Made by a program: the position numbers and the translations under genes. From JSC-12 sp033764965 (lineage in GTDB: Bacteria; Cyanobacteriota; Cyanobacteriia; Leptolyngbyales; Leptolyngbyaceae): DNA of 64,000 nucleotides. Location of the stretch: positions 62,001 to 126,000 of the forward strand of contig JANRIN010000289.1 of assembly GCA_033764965.1 (NCBI GenBank), read 5' to 3'. This document shows, in pieces, positions 32,750 through 41,315 of this stretch. The notes beneath the pieces are model-generated. The model had not been told where the DNA came from. It searched no databases and worked only from the letters and a program-made list of their open reading frames with translations. Position 1 is the stretch's first letter; the number at the start of each line of letters is the position of its first letter.

Positions 32750-33580
32750 CTATGCTAACTCATTCGTATTATTCAGGCTGTCTGGAGCTAAAAGCGGACG
32801 CACTCGCAACTGCCCGTAGAATTCCTCCTGTTCCAGTTCCACTTTAGATTGGGCTGAGAGCAGCAATAATGCCCAAAAAATACCCACCCGATCGTGATTA
32901 GGCGAATGAGTTTCGGCGGCATGAATTGTCAGTTTTGCGGGTTTTTGCGATTGGGTCCACAGATTCAAAAGAAATTCAAAGTCAAGCCAGTTCTGAGTAT
33001 CGCAAGCATCCGGCAAATGCTCGGCAAAAAATTGTTCCAGGGCGGCTGCCATTTCCGAAAGATTTTCCTGGTGCGCCAGTTGGGCGATCGCGCGCACCGT
33101 TTGAGATTTTGACTGGGCAGGGGGACGGCTCAACCGTTTGCGCGGGGACGGATCTTCCAGGGCAACGGCGATCGCCCGTAGTTGGTCGATCAAGTCTTTC
33201 AACGTGACTTTGCGGCGTTGAACTGGTTGGGCAACCGCCCGACGACGAATTTGCCGCTCTAAGTAAGGGGGCAGAGTACTGCCAGGGCTTTGCTCCTCCA
33301 GTAAGGCTGCTTCATCCAGGTCTGGCTGGTTTGCCTCCGATGGCTCCACCTGAGTCAGGCTATCGGCTTTCAGTAACACCAGCATGGAGGCATACAAGAA
33401 AGCCTGCCCCGAGGAGGACAGATTCTTCTCGTAAAGCTCTCGCCCATCCACCACAGGTGTCAGTTCACTCAGAAACCGATCGATGACCTCAATCACCTTG
33501 ACATCCCAGGGATCAATTTCTCCTTGTTCTGCCATGTTGATCAGGAGCGCGATCGCATCCTCTGCCAATGAAAGCGCCAT
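32750..33580 (-). CDS. scpA: Segregation and condensation protein A
   Basis: A 276-residue kleisin. The N-terminal block (ALLINMAEQGEIDPWDVKVI, then IDRFLSEL) binds the SMC neck, and the C-terminal winged-helix region is at about residues 215-270 (FWALLLLSAQSKVELEQEEFYG). ScpA links SMC heads in chromosome condensation, with ScpB. A 38-residue membrane protein gene ends 12 bases upstream on the same strand and is probably co-transcribed. Confidence 0.92.
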   Translation of the reverse strand: MALSLAEDAIALLINMAEQGEIDPWDVKVIEVIDRFLSELTPVVDGRELYEKNLSSSGQAFLYASMLVLLKADSLTQVEPSEANQPDLDEAALLEEQSPGSTLPPYLERQIRRRAVAQPVQRRKVTLKDLIDQLRAIAVALEDPSPRKRLSRPPAQSKSQTVRAIAQLAHQENLSEMAAALEQFFAEHLPDACDTQNWLDFEFLLNLWTQSQKPAKLTIHAAETHSPNHDRVGIFWALLLLSAQSKVELEQEEFYGQLRVRPLLAPDSLNNTNELA

Positions 33581-33592
33581 GAACCAAAGCCT

Positions 33593-33709
33593 CTAGCGTT
33601 GAGAAAGGCGAACAAACCAAACTGCCATTGCCACGATACTCATCAAGAGCACACCCGGAACCCACAAACTCCAAAGGCTGGAGGGATTAAGAAAATCTGC
33701 TGCCGTCAT
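33593..33709 (-). CDS. Small membrane protein (38 residues) ahead of scpA
   Basis: The ATG at 33709 opens a frame to a TAG at 33593-33595: MTAADFLNPSSLWSLWVPG, then a hydrophobic stretch VLLMSIVAMAVWF and a basic end VRLSQR. It has one predicted membrane helix, residues about 15-33, and an AGGA nine bases before the start. The product does not match photosystem or cytochrome small subunits I recall. The next gene is scpA, 12 bases downstream. Not proven to be translated; the reading frame, ribosome site and helix support it. Confidence 0.5.
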   Translation of the reverse strand: MTAADFLNPSSLWSLWVPGVLLMSIVAMAVWFVRLSQR

Positions 33710-33764
33710 GACAAAATCCTAGCCCAAGTCAAGGAATTGCGATCAAGAAGGCAGAACAATCTCC

Positions 33765-33915
33765 GTAAGGGCGTTGCGTGCAACGCCCCAACCGTCTCAC
33801 CTCATCCCCGTAAGGGCGTTTGGCAAAACGCCCCAACCACTCCATCTCCCGCAAGGGCGTTTGGCAAACGCCCCTATCCTCCCGTTCCCATAAAGGCGTT
33901 TGGCAAAACGCCCCT
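33765..33915. repeat. Array of four hairpin units
   Basis: Four units at 33765-33789, 33810-33834, 33851-33875 and 33890-33915 each contain an arm AAGGGCGTT (fourth AAAGGCGTT), a short loop and a complementary arm ending AACGCCCC or AACGCCCCT. The period is 39-45 bases. The loops are TTGGCAAA-like in three and TGCGTGCA in the first, so stems are conserved and loops vary. It lies between the LapA-like gene and the small membrane protein gene. Spacers are too short for a CRISPR. Confidence 0.8.
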
Positions 33916-33923
33916 ACCCCCAA

Positions 33924-34289
33924 TCACGATTTTGAAATCAACTCTGCATCCGTTGTCGTCGCGTCTTCTGTCTTTGCGGCTGGGAGGAGGCGTTGCTGTT
34001 CAATTTCGGCTTTGTAACGCTCCACATTCTCCTCCAGTTCTTGAATCCGAGTGTCTCGTACCTTTACCTCTTTACCCATCTCCACCATGCGCTGCACCCG
34101 TGTCCAAACGCTGAAGACCCAGGCAAGTACGGCTCCGACACCCATCGCCAAAATCAGTTCAATGGATAAGGGTGCTTGAAGCTGAATCCCTTTGACCAGC
34201 TTGATCGGTACTGACTCGGTGTTTTCAATGCCAAACAACACGAGAGCCAAGCAAATGACAAAGATGACTACGAAATTAACTTGTCGCAT
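33924..34289 (-). CDS. LapA/DUF1049-family membrane protein
   Basis: A 121-residue protein with two hydrophobic segments (residues about 4-24 and 44-65) and a C-terminal coiled coil (KEVKVRDTRIQELEENVERY), the layout of LapA-domain proteins, which in enterobacteria help lipopolysaccharide assembly. The ATG at 34289 is preferred to a TTG at 34319. Function in cyanobacteria is not known. It lies downstream of an AI-2E-type permease gene on the same strand. Confidence 0.75.
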   Translation of the reverse strand: MRQVNFVVIFVICLALVLFGIENTESVPIKLVKGIQLQAPLSIELILAMGVGAVLAWVFSVWTRVQRMVEMGKEVKVRDTRIQELEENVERYKAEIEQQRLLPAAKTEDATTTDAELISKS

Positions 34290-34405
34290 ACGCTTACTGA
34301 TCCCAAACACGCTACTCAACGTTTTACCAGAGGGTGGTCAGAAATGACTGCGATCGGTTATTTCTTTTGACAATAGAACCGCTGGCTGGGGACAGGATTG
34401 GCAGA

Positions 34406-35482
34406 TCACAGTGTCTCTTCGACGGGAGTCTCATCGGTTGGCAAGATAATTTTGCGATTACGGACTGCATCCAGGGTGCCTTTAATGGTGCCAGCGATCG
34501 GCACTGCCACAATGATGCCCAGGAAGCCAGCAATTTGCAGCCCCATCAGCAAAGCAATAAAAATCCAAATGGGGTTCAAGCCCGTAATATCTCCCAGCAT
34601 TTTGGGTGCCAGGATGTTGTCTCGAATCTGTTGCAGCACCGTTGCCGAAATCGTCACCTGCACCGCTAACCAGGGGTTTTGTAACAACAGCAGCACGCCA
34701 ACCAAGCCAATCCCCAGCGTCGGACCCACCAGGGGAATGACTTCAGCGATCGCAATCAACACGGTAAACAGCAAGGCAAAAGGCACTTGCAACGCCAGAA
34801 AAATGGGAATTAGCGCCAACCCCATAAATACCGCCAGCAGAATTTGACTGACGACGAAGTTATGAAAGTTGAGTTCTAAAGACTCTCGAAAGGGAATGCC
34901 GTATTGAGGGGGCAAAAGATTAATCACCCCCCGCCAAAGCTGTTGTCCATACAGCAACATATAAAACGCCAGCACCAACACTAAACTAACGGTGATCAAT
35001 CCACTCAGGGTTAAGATCGCCAGGTCTAGAGCTTGTTTGGGCAACGTTTCTAGCTGGCTCAGAATTTGGTTGTTGATACGATCGCTGAAAGCCAGCAAGT
35101 CCAGGGGTAAATTTCGTGCCTTTGCCCAACTATCTAAGGTGCGAATGTTGTCAGCACTTGCCTCTAACCACCCCGGAATCTTGGCAAATAGTTGAGCCGT
35201 TTGCTCTGTGATGATGGGGACAACCGTAATGCCCAAAAATGCCAGGACGGCAACTGTTGCAATCAGAACTAACGTTACAGCTTGCGTCCTCGTCAGTTCT
35301 GCCCGTTGAAACAATCGCACCGGGTAGTTCAGCAGAAACGCCAGAATTGCCGCAATCACCAGAATCGTGATCAGCCCTTCAAAGTAACGAAAAACTTGCG
35401 TCACAAGCCACACATTCAATGCCACGATCGGACCGCTTAAACCTAGAACCATTAAGCGTTGGAGGCTGGCAGAGGGGCGCAT
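34406..35482 (-). CDS. AI-2E family transporter (PerM-like membrane protein)
   Basis: A 358-residue membrane protein with about eight hydrophobic segments and the conserved block AEVIPLVGPTLGIGLVGVLLL typical of the AI-2E/PerM family. Members export autoinducer-2 in some bacteria or act in cation export in others; the substrate here is unknown. Length and start MRPSASLQRLMVLGLSG agree with cyanobacterial members. Confidence 0.85.
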   Translation of the reverse strand: MRPSASLQRLMVLGLSGPIVALNVWLVTQVFRYFEGLITILVIAAILAFLLNYPVRLFQRAELTRTQAVTLVLIATVAVLAFLGITVVPIITEQTAQLFAKIPGWLEASADNIRTLDSWAKARNLPLDLLAFSDRINNQILSQLETLPKQALDLAILTLSGLITVSLVLVLAFYMLLYGQQLWRGVINLLPPQYGIPFRESLELNFHNFVVSQILLAVFMGLALIPIFLALQVPFALLFTVLIAIAEVIPLVGPTLGIGLVGVLLLLQNPWLAVQVTISATVLQQIRDNILAPKMLGDITGLNPIWIFIALLMGLQIAGFLGIIVAVPIAGTIKGTLDAVRNRKIILPTDETPVEETL

Positions 35483-35489
35483 CGGGGAA

Positions 35490-35602
35490 GGGGGGTTGGG
35501 GGTTGGGGGCTGGAGGTTGGAGCGTGAAGGGGTGAGGTGAGTGGGTGAGGCGAGTGGGTGGTCAACTCCTGACTCCTGACTCCTGACCCCTAATTCCTGT
35601 CG
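35490..35602. repeat. Heptamer-type short tandem repeats overlapping a gene end
   Basis: G-rich units (GGGGGTTGGGGGTTG, then GTGAGTGGGTGAGG) are followed by CTCCTGACTCCTGACTCCTGAC from about 35566. This is the common cyanobacterial heptamer repeat form. The tract contains the last codons and the stop of the DUF3153 gene. Confidence 0.75.
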
Positions 35603-36365
35603 GCTGGCTCCTGACTTCCAACTGGGGATATTTCAAGAATCGTCCCAGGAACACCAGGAGGAGAATCAGCAAAGTGCCGATGCCGATCGGGTTGGGCATC
35701 CAGAAGACGGCTTCGATCGTATTTTGTTCGCCTGGAGTGAGCGACCAGATTAAAGTTTTACTACCCTGGAGCGATCGTGGACGCAAGCTGGATTCTTTAC
35801 CGACGCTCCGGGCACCCCAGGGGGTTTTAAGCTGGAATTGCAGCCGAATCAGGGATGCAGGGCTGATTAACACATCACCACTGGATGATAAAACACCAAG
35901 CGATCGCAAATCTACGGCATAGGTCAGGTGTTCCCGCTCCAGCAACAAAAAATTGCTATGGGTCACGGTGAGATGGGAGGCGATCGCGGGTAAGCTGACT
36001 CCCCGAACCAGTTGTTCTTGATTGAAAACAGATTCAAAAAACTGGTTAAATTTCTGCTCTAACTCATCACTGTTTGTAAACGGAATTTTAATCGTCAGGG
36101 TTTGATCGGCAGCTTTCTGAGCGCTTCCACCCACCTCAGAAACTCGTCGTTCCACGGCTCGAATCCATTGCAGCAAACTATCCCCGCTCAATCTTTGTAG
36201 CCGTTCATCAAACTGGATTTGTTGGACAATTTCGCCTCGGTTCGGACTGTCGAACTGGACTCCCACATCGGACTTGACGCAGCCCGCAAGCACGATCGCC
36301 ACGATCGCCACCAAAACCCAAATCTTTTTGGGATTGATCATTTTCAGATTGAAGAGGTGTTGCAT
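35562..36365 (-). CDS. DUF3153 lipoprotein with C-terminal membrane helix
   Basis: A 267-residue protein. The N-terminus has a lipoprotein-type signal (WVLVAIVAIVLAGC), followed by an extracytoplasmic DUF3153 domain (DVGVQFDSPNRGEIVQQIQF, then IPFTNSDELEQKFNQFFE), and one membrane helix near residues 225-245 (IGIGTLLILLLVFLGRFL). DUF3153 proteins are conserved in cyanobacteria; function unknown. The last residues GIRGQESGVRS are translated from the heptamer repeat CTCCTGA, so the native C-terminus has been extended or replaced. An in-frame ATG at 36341 is an alternative start. Confidence 0.8.
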   Translation of the reverse strand: MQHLFNLKMINPKKIWVLVAIVAIVLAGCVKSDVGVQFDSPNRGEIVQQIQFDERLQRLSGDSLLQWIRAVERRVSEVGGSAQKAADQTLTIKIPFTNSDELEQKFNQFFESVFNQEQLVRGVSLPAIASHLTVTHSNFLLLEREHLTYAVDLRSLGVLSSSGDVLISPASLIRLQFQLKTPWGARSVGKESSLRPRSLQGSKTLIWSLTPGEQNTIEAVFWMPNPIGIGTLLILLLVFLGRFLKYPQLEVRSQPTGIRGQESGVRS

Positions 36366-36456
36366 AAGGGGAGACTATTCACGCCAAGGTTCACGCCATT
36401 GTGATGGTAGTGTCTCTCAAATCTATCTCATCACAAAAATAAATTTTTCTAGACTT

Positions 36457-36987
36457 TTACATCAACCAAAGCAAACTGCCCAGGAGCAACAGCACGGCGG
36501 TTAATGCCACCCAGACAAAGCGATTGTCTTCTGTGTTGACCTGGTTTAAATCGACGGACTCGACCTGGAAAGCAGGGGACTTGGGGCTGGTTTGTTTGGG
36601 TGGTGGATTGGATTGCCCCCCTGCACGATCGCGCTCTCCCTTGTCTGCGAGTTCTCCTAAGTCCGGAATTTGGGTCAGCCACTCCGGGCGCGTTTGTAAC
36701 TTGGGGGCTTCCAGAATGTAAAGAATTCGCTTACCTTCCTTCCGGGTTCTCAAGTCTGGATGATGGGTCAATTTACGACAAAGGGCGATCGCCTCTTGCT
36801 GTTGTCCCATTGCTTGATACGCTGTCACCAGCCAGGTTTGCACCGTCCCGCCTAGAGCCGAATCGAGACTGACCAGGGCACAGGCTTTTTCCAGATGCTC
36901 TACCGACTTGCGATATTCACCCCGTTCAAACGCTGCCTTACCCGCCTCAAATTCCGTTTGCAGTGCGCTCGATTGATTTGCAGTCAC
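36457..36987 (-). CDS. TPR-like protein with C-terminal membrane anchor
   Basis: A 176-residue protein. Residues about 8-75 form tetratricopeptide-like helices (FEAGKAAFERGEYRKSVEHL, then WLVTAYQAMGQQQEAIALCR). A proline-rich linker and one C-terminal helix (WVALTAVLLLLGSLLWLM) follow. It is a conserved cyanobacterial type, downstream of the sensor kinase gene on the same strand with a 44-base gap. A scaffold role is inferred from the fold only. Confidence 0.7.
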   Translation of the reverse strand: MTANQSSALQTEFEAGKAAFERGEYRKSVEHLEKACALVSLDSALGGTVQTWLVTAYQAMGQQQEAIALCRKLTHHPDLRTRKEGKRILYILEAPKLQTRPEWLTQIPDLGELADKGERDRAGGQSNPPPKQTSPKSPAFQVESVDLNQVNTEDNRFVWVALTAVLLLLGSLLWLM

Positions 36988-37031
36988 TGTTATTCACCGT
37001 CTCATATTCGCCATCTAATTTAGATCCCATC

Positions 37032-38123
37032 CTAAGCCACGGGCAGGAAAAAGCGGAATGTGCTGCCCTGTCCCAATTCGCTTTCCACTTCGATCGTGCC
37101 GCTCTGTAGCTCGATCAATCGCCGAGAGATTGCCAGACCGATTCCCGTTCCCCCGGAGGCGCGATCGCGAGATCGATCCGCCCGCCAAAACCGTTCAAAC
37201 ACATGGGGCAAATCTTCCACTGCAATACCTTGTCCAGTATCGATCACGGCGATCCACACCTTACGCCCTTCGTTCCAGGCTTTGACCGTGATCATCCCTT
37301 GTTCGGTGTAGCGCAGGGCATTTCCCAGTAAGTTCATCAAAACCTGTTCAACCCGCTCTGGATCTGCCAGAACTAAGGGCAAGTCATCTGGACACTCCAA
37401 CTTCAGGGCAGGGCTTTCCTCAAACAACTGATCAAAGAATTTAGCAACGATCGCACCCAGCAGCGGCGACAAATTCACAGTTTCCAATCGGATTGGCAAA
37501 TAGCCCGCTTCTGCCTGGGAAAGTTCCTGCAAATCATTCACCAACCGCCCCAACCGTCCCGTTTCTCGAACTAACCGCTGATAAATATCAACGGAAGGAT
37601 CGATCGTGCCATCGGATAACCCTTCCAGGTAGCCCTCCACGATCGTCAGAGGGGTTCGCAGTTCGTGAGTCAAATCTCCCACCAGTTCTCGTCGTCGTTG
37701 TTCCACCCCTTCCAGGTTTGCCGCCATTTGATTAATGCTAGTCGCCAACCGATCCAGTTCAGGAATTTCGTTATGGGGCAAGCGTTCTTCTAAATGACCC
37801 GCTGTAATTTTTTGGGTTACTTTTTCCATTTGAATCAGCGGTTGGGTGATCCGCTTCGCCACCAAGTAACTCAATCCCCCGGCGGCGGACGCTCCCAACA
37901 CAACCGACCAAAACGCCCCCTTACTCCAGGCATCCTCAAACCCATCTACCAGTTTTTGCCGCACCCGCACCAGGTTAAAGCCACCCACCTGCATATTGTC
38001 TAAGTGCAGCACAAATAGGCGCGGTGAATAGAGTTTGCCGACTGCCACTAAGGTGCTCAGTCCCACAATCATCACAACCAGGTGAGACAAAAACAATCGT
38101 GCTCGGAGTCCCATTTTGGTCAT
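37032..38123 (-). CDS. Sensor histidine kinase (HAMP, HisKA, HATPase)
   Basis: A 363-residue kinase. Helices at about residues 9-30 and 70-88 enclose a short 40-residue sensor loop. A HAMP domain (about 88-140) leads to the HisKA box with His153 in GDLTHELRTPLT. The ATP-binding boxes are LMNLLGNALRYT, AVIDTGQGIA, FERFWRADRSRD and GGTGIGLAISRR. The short sensor loop suggests sensing of membrane or envelope state. It starts three bases after the response regulator stop. Confidence 0.92.
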   Translation of the reverse strand: MTKMGLRARLFLSHLVVMIVGLSTLVAVGKLYSPRLFVLHLDNMQVGGFNLVRVRQKLVDGFEDAWSKGAFWSVVLGASAAGGLSYLVAKRITQPLIQMEKVTQKITAGHLEERLPHNEIPELDRLATSINQMAANLEGVEQRRRELVGDLTHELRTPLTIVEGYLEGLSDGTIDPSVDIYQRLVRETGRLGRLVNDLQELSQAEAGYLPIRLETVNLSPLLGAIVAKFFDQLFEESPALKLECPDDLPLVLADPERVEQVLMNLLGNALRYTEQGMITVKAWNEGRKVWIAVIDTGQGIAVEDLPHVFERFWRADRSRDRASGGTGIGLAISRRLIELQSGTIEVESELGQGSTFRFFLPVA

Positions 38124-38126
38124 GAG

Positions 38127-38831
38127 CTATGCCGCCGTATCTTCAAATTTGTACCCCACACCAATCACTGTTTTAACAAACGTGGGACTGGCGGGATCGG
38201 GTTCAATTTTTTTTCGTAGACGGGCAATGTGGGTATCCACCACCCGCTCATCTCCAAAGAAGTTGCTGCCCCAAAGTTTGTCGATCAATTGAGTGCGGTT
38301 CCAAACTCGCCCTGGATAGCTCATGAAGGTAGACAGCAAATCAAACTCCAGGGTGGTCAGATCCAACGCTTCTAGTTGTTCCTGATCAATCCGATGGGCA
38401 GCCCGTTGATCTAGATCGACCTGAAAGTGTTGCGTGCGGTAGGTCTGAGTTTGTCCACCCTGGCGTAAACTGCGCCGCAGCAAAGCTCGCACCCGTGCCA
38501 CCAATTCCTTGGGGCTGAAGGGCTTGACCATGTAATCATCGGCTCCAGTAGACAAGCCAATGATGCGATCGAGTTCTTCTCCCCGTGCGGTCAGCATCAA
38601 AATGTAAGGATCCTTTACTCCTGGCTTTTGGCGAATTCGGGCACACACCTCCAGCCCATCTAACCCAGGAATCATCAAATCCAAAATGATTAAATCGGGC
38701 TTCTGCTCTTGAAACACCTGAAGTGCGCTGATTCCATCACGGCAAACACGACAAGCAAAACCCTCTTTTTCCAGGTAAAGCTGGATTAGTTGAGCAATTT
38801 CAGCTTCGTCTTCAACAATCAGAATTTCCAT
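38127..38831 (-). CDS. OmpR-family response regulator
   Basis: A 234-residue regulator. The receiver domain has Asp51 as phosphoacceptor (LIILDLMIPGLDG) and Lys in YMVKPFSPKEL. The C-terminal winged helix (from about residue 130) is of the OmpR/PhoB type (SYPGRVWNRTQLIDKLWG, then DTHIARLRKKIEPDP). It precedes the kinase by three bases, forming a two-gene operon. It is not RpaA or RpaB by its N-terminus. Targets unknown. The 300-base spacer before it (38832-39131) holds a tandem repeat. Confidence 0.92.
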   Translation of the reverse strand: MEILIVEDEAEIAQLIQLYLEKEGFACRVCRDGISALQVFQEQKPDLIILDLMIPGLDGLEVCARIRQKPGVKDPYILMLTARGEELDRIIGLSTGADDYMVKPFSPKELVARVRALLRRSLRQGGQTQTYRTQHFQVDLDQRAAHRIDQEQLEALDLTTLEFDLLSTFMSYPGRVWNRTQLIDKLWGSNFFGDERVVDTHIARLRKKIEPDPASPTFVKTVIGVGYKFEDTAA

Positions 38832-38871
38832 AGCGTTAAGGGGATTGGGGGTTGGCGTAAGCCATATCTAA

Positions 38872-38945
38872 CTGTCATTTAATCGTCATCGGTCACTGGT
38901 CATTTGTCACTTGTCCTTTGCGAATGCCCAATGACTAATGACCAT
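38872..38945. repeat. GTCATTTG-type short repeat tract
   Basis: Units such as GTCATTTAATC, GTCATCG, GTCACTG, GTCATTTGTCAC and the complementary ATGACTAATGACC occur here, so the tract includes an imperfect inverted part. It belongs with the repeats at 13257, 19261 and 31191. Confidence 0.65.
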
Positions 38946-39131
38946 TTTTATCTTTTGGAGTACTAAAACGTAGCATGGACGGTTGGTATCGGTAGATCTC
39001 TTGTCTATTCTTGTCCTTACCTTATTTTGCTTTGCCTAAATCTCAATTCTATGACGGCTACTTTACGGAACGATGACGCGATCGAGTTCAGGGGCTAGCA
39101 TGGAGTGTGAATCGGCGATCAGGTGGCAGAT

Positions 39132-40976
39132 ATGAATGTCGCGGTGCAGCAAGAAGGGTTGAAGCGGATTAGTCGGTATCTTCAGGAACAGTTGAAACCG
39201 CAGTCACAAGTTACGCCGCTCCAGGTTCAGTGTGCTTTGAAAGAGGGGTTGATGGTACTGGTTCAGCATCCACCAGGGAATGCACCAGATCCACAGCAGA
39301 TTTTCAAGATACTAGAGCAGGCGATCGCAACCCTACCGTCTAACCTCCTTGCGACTCTACCCCCTACCCTGGCAGGTTCCCAGAGCAAACTTTTTCTGCG
39401 CGTTTTGGGACAGCAAAAGCCCTATGCCTTTCATCATGTTGTGTTTCCAGCGGCGAACCCGTTTCAAGCACCAGCGGCGATCGTAGACGACGAATTGCAT
39501 ACCGTCATCCAGGCTCCTGTTTCAGATCCGCCGCCAGAATCAACGACAAGCGCTTCCAGCCAGAATGAGCCGCTGTCACCCCAACCAGAGCCGACTGAAG
39601 CAGAGTCGATAAATGCTCCAGGTGGAGAGATTGTTTACTCATCCACTCTGGAACCGGACGAGGCAACGGCAGAGGGGTTGTCGAACTATGACCCGCGATC
39701 TCAACCTGTAACTTCTGGGGTGCAGCGATCGTGGGTTAAACCGCTACTTTTGGCAGGCGGCGGGGTGGCAGCAGCTTTGTTGCTGGGCGTGGGGCTATAC
39801 GCCTTAACTCGTCCCTGTGTTATTGGCACTTGCTCCAACCTGGAAACGGCACAGTCGTTGAGTCAACAAGCCGCACAAACCTTGAAGACAGGGAAGCCAG
39901 AAGAATCCGCTCAACAGGCAACGCAGCAATTGACGGAAGCCAAACGGCTATTGGCGGAAATTCCGGGTTGGTCGGGTCAGCACGGCAACGTTCAAGCCTT
40001 GCAGCAACAGTTGGATCAGGTGTTAGCCGCAGAAGCCCAGGCAACCGAAGCCAGCCAGCAAGGACAAAGCGCTGCCCAACCGGCAACGGAATGGCAAACC
40101 ACCCAATCGCTTTGGCAAAGCGCGATCGCTCAGTTAGAAAAGATCTCACCCGATAGCCCGCTTCATGCTTTTGCCCAGGAACGGTTAACGGCTTACCGGG
40201 CGAATTTAGCCTTCACGGGACAACGAATTGGTGTGGAACAGGATGCCCAAAAACGCCTGGCAGCCGCTCGCAAAACTGCCGAATTGGCGACGGCTCGGCA
40301 GAACGTGGCACAAAAGCCAGCGGAATGGCAACAGGCACAAGTGACCTGGCAGGTGGTTGTGAATACGCTGCAACAAATTCCCAACGGCACCACTGCTTAT
40401 GCTGAGGCACAGCAATTATTGGAAAGTTACCGCCCCAAACTAGCCAGCAGTCGCGATCGAGTCACGAAAGAACAGCTTGCTCAAAAGGTGTATAACCAGG
40501 CAACCAACTACGAGAAGCAGGCAAAGGCATCGCAACAGAGTAACCAATGGTCGCAAGCAGCGGTTTCCTGGCAAAATGCGCTCAACGCTGCCAAACAAGT
40601 TCCCGCCGGAACTTCCGTTTCCGAGACCGCCCAAGCTCGTGCTTCCGACTACGCTGGATTTTTGAAGCAGGCTCAAACCGTTGTCAAAATTCGCGGCGAT
40701 CTGGACAGAGTTTGCTTAGCATCCGGCAAAATTTGCGATTACACCATCACCAACGAAGCAATTCAAGTGAAGTTTGTCCCTGCCTACGAACGCAAAGTTC
40801 GCACCCTAGGCGGCATTAGCCAATACTCTGGCGATTACGACACCATGTATAAGGTGAATTCTCACCTCGCCTCCTTAGGCAATGCCCTGCAAGCCGTCAG
40901 CAACAATGCAGGCATCCCTGTCCAGGTTTACAACTCCGACAATCAACTCCTCGGAGCCTTCGTCCCAGGAGGGTAA
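39132..40976 (+). CDS. Unrecognised protein with one membrane helix and helical repeats
   Basis: A 614-residue protein. Residues 1-115 form a compact conserved-looking domain (GLKRISRYLQEQLKPQ, then FLRVLGQQKPYAFHHVVF). An acidic, Ser/Pro-rich linker follows (about 120-205), then one helix (PLLLAGGGVAAALLLGVGLYAL), and a lumenal or periplasmic part made of Gln/Ala-rich helices with repeated WQ-containing units (ATEWQTTQSLWQSAIAQLEK, PAEWQQAQVTWQVVVNTLQQ, NQWSQAAVSWQNALNAAKQV). The C-terminal 95 residues are a separate globular domain. I do not recognise the family. The ATG at 39132 has AGGTGG five bases upstream. No neighbour suggests a role. Confidence 0.7.
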   Translation: MNVAVQQEGLKRISRYLQEQLKPQSQVTPLQVQCALKEGLMVLVQHPPGNAPDPQQIFKILEQAIATLPSNLLATLPPTLAGSQSKLFLRVLGQQKPYAFHHVVFPAANPFQAPAAIVDDELHTVIQAPVSDPPPESTTSASSQNEPLSPQPEPTEAESINAPGGEIVYSSTLEPDEATAEGLSNYDPRSQPVTSGVQRSWVKPLLLAGGGVAAALLLGVGLYALTRPCVIGTCSNLETAQSLSQQAAQTLKTGKPEESAQQATQQLTEAKRLLAEIPGWSGQHGNVQALQQQLDQVLAAEAQATEASQQGQSAAQPATEWQTTQSLWQSAIAQLEKISPDSPLHAFAQERLTAYRANLAFTGQRIGVEQDAQKRLAAARKTAELATARQNVAQKPAEWQQAQVTWQVVVNTLQQIPNGTTAYAEAQQLLESYRPKLASSRDRVTKEQLAQKVYNQATNYEKQAKASQQSNQWSQAAVSWQNALNAAKQVPAGTSVSETAQARASDYAGFLKQAQTVVKIRGDLDRVCLASGKICDYTITNEAIQVKFVPAYERKVRTLGGISQYSGDYDTMYKVNSHLASLGNALQAVSNNAGIPVQVYNSDNQLLGAFVPGG

Positions 40977-41057
40977 GCCCTTGAAATTGTTCTCGATAAC
41001 GAGAGTGAGACCCGCCTAATCTAGGCTTTAAAGATCGATGCTAGGCTAATTAGGTAA

Positions 41058-41315
41058 ATGTCACTCAATGAAGAGCAGAGTGCTAATCTTGCCCGATTTC
41101 AAAGAAGCTTGCCCAAAAATGCGAGTTCTGTCAGAGTCTACAGTCTGCCTAATGACAGCAGGGCATTTCAAGCAGATGTTCCAGCTAGAAACGTTCCTGG
41201 TTCATTTGCAACCTACGAAAAGCAGATTGATCAGGCTGGTGTTACCTTGTTCTACACCAAAACGACCTATGCTCCAGACGGTAGTATCGTTCACGTTAAG
41301 CAGAAATTTCCATGA
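41058..41315 (+). CDS. Probable orphan polymorphic-toxin C-terminal domain
   Basis: An 85-residue protein without signal peptide or membrane helix. The text FQADVPARNVPGSFATYEKQ, then TLFYTKTTYAPDGSIVHVKQ resembles the short C-terminal tips of RHS/LXG-type polymorphic toxins. A stop codon directly precedes the ATG, so no delivery domain is attached. It overlaps the next gene by four bases (ATGA), typical of toxin-immunity pairs. Similarity is recalled, not searched, and the biochemical activity is not known. It could also be a small non-toxic relative. Confidence 0.5.
   Translation: MSLNEEQSANLARFQRSLPKNASSVRVYSLPNDSRAFQADVPARNVPGSFATYEKQIDQAGVTLFYTKTTYAPDGSIVHVKQKFP

Noticed and set aside
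33765..33915. Possible CRISPR array
   Set aside because: Spacers are only about 14-20 bases and the units are hairpins with differing loops; no cas genes are nearby.
33599..34114. A 171-residue plus-strand frame across the hairpin array
   Set aside because: It translates the repeat units (GVWQNAP, AFGKTPL and the like) and overlaps the small ORF and the LapA-like gene in antisense.
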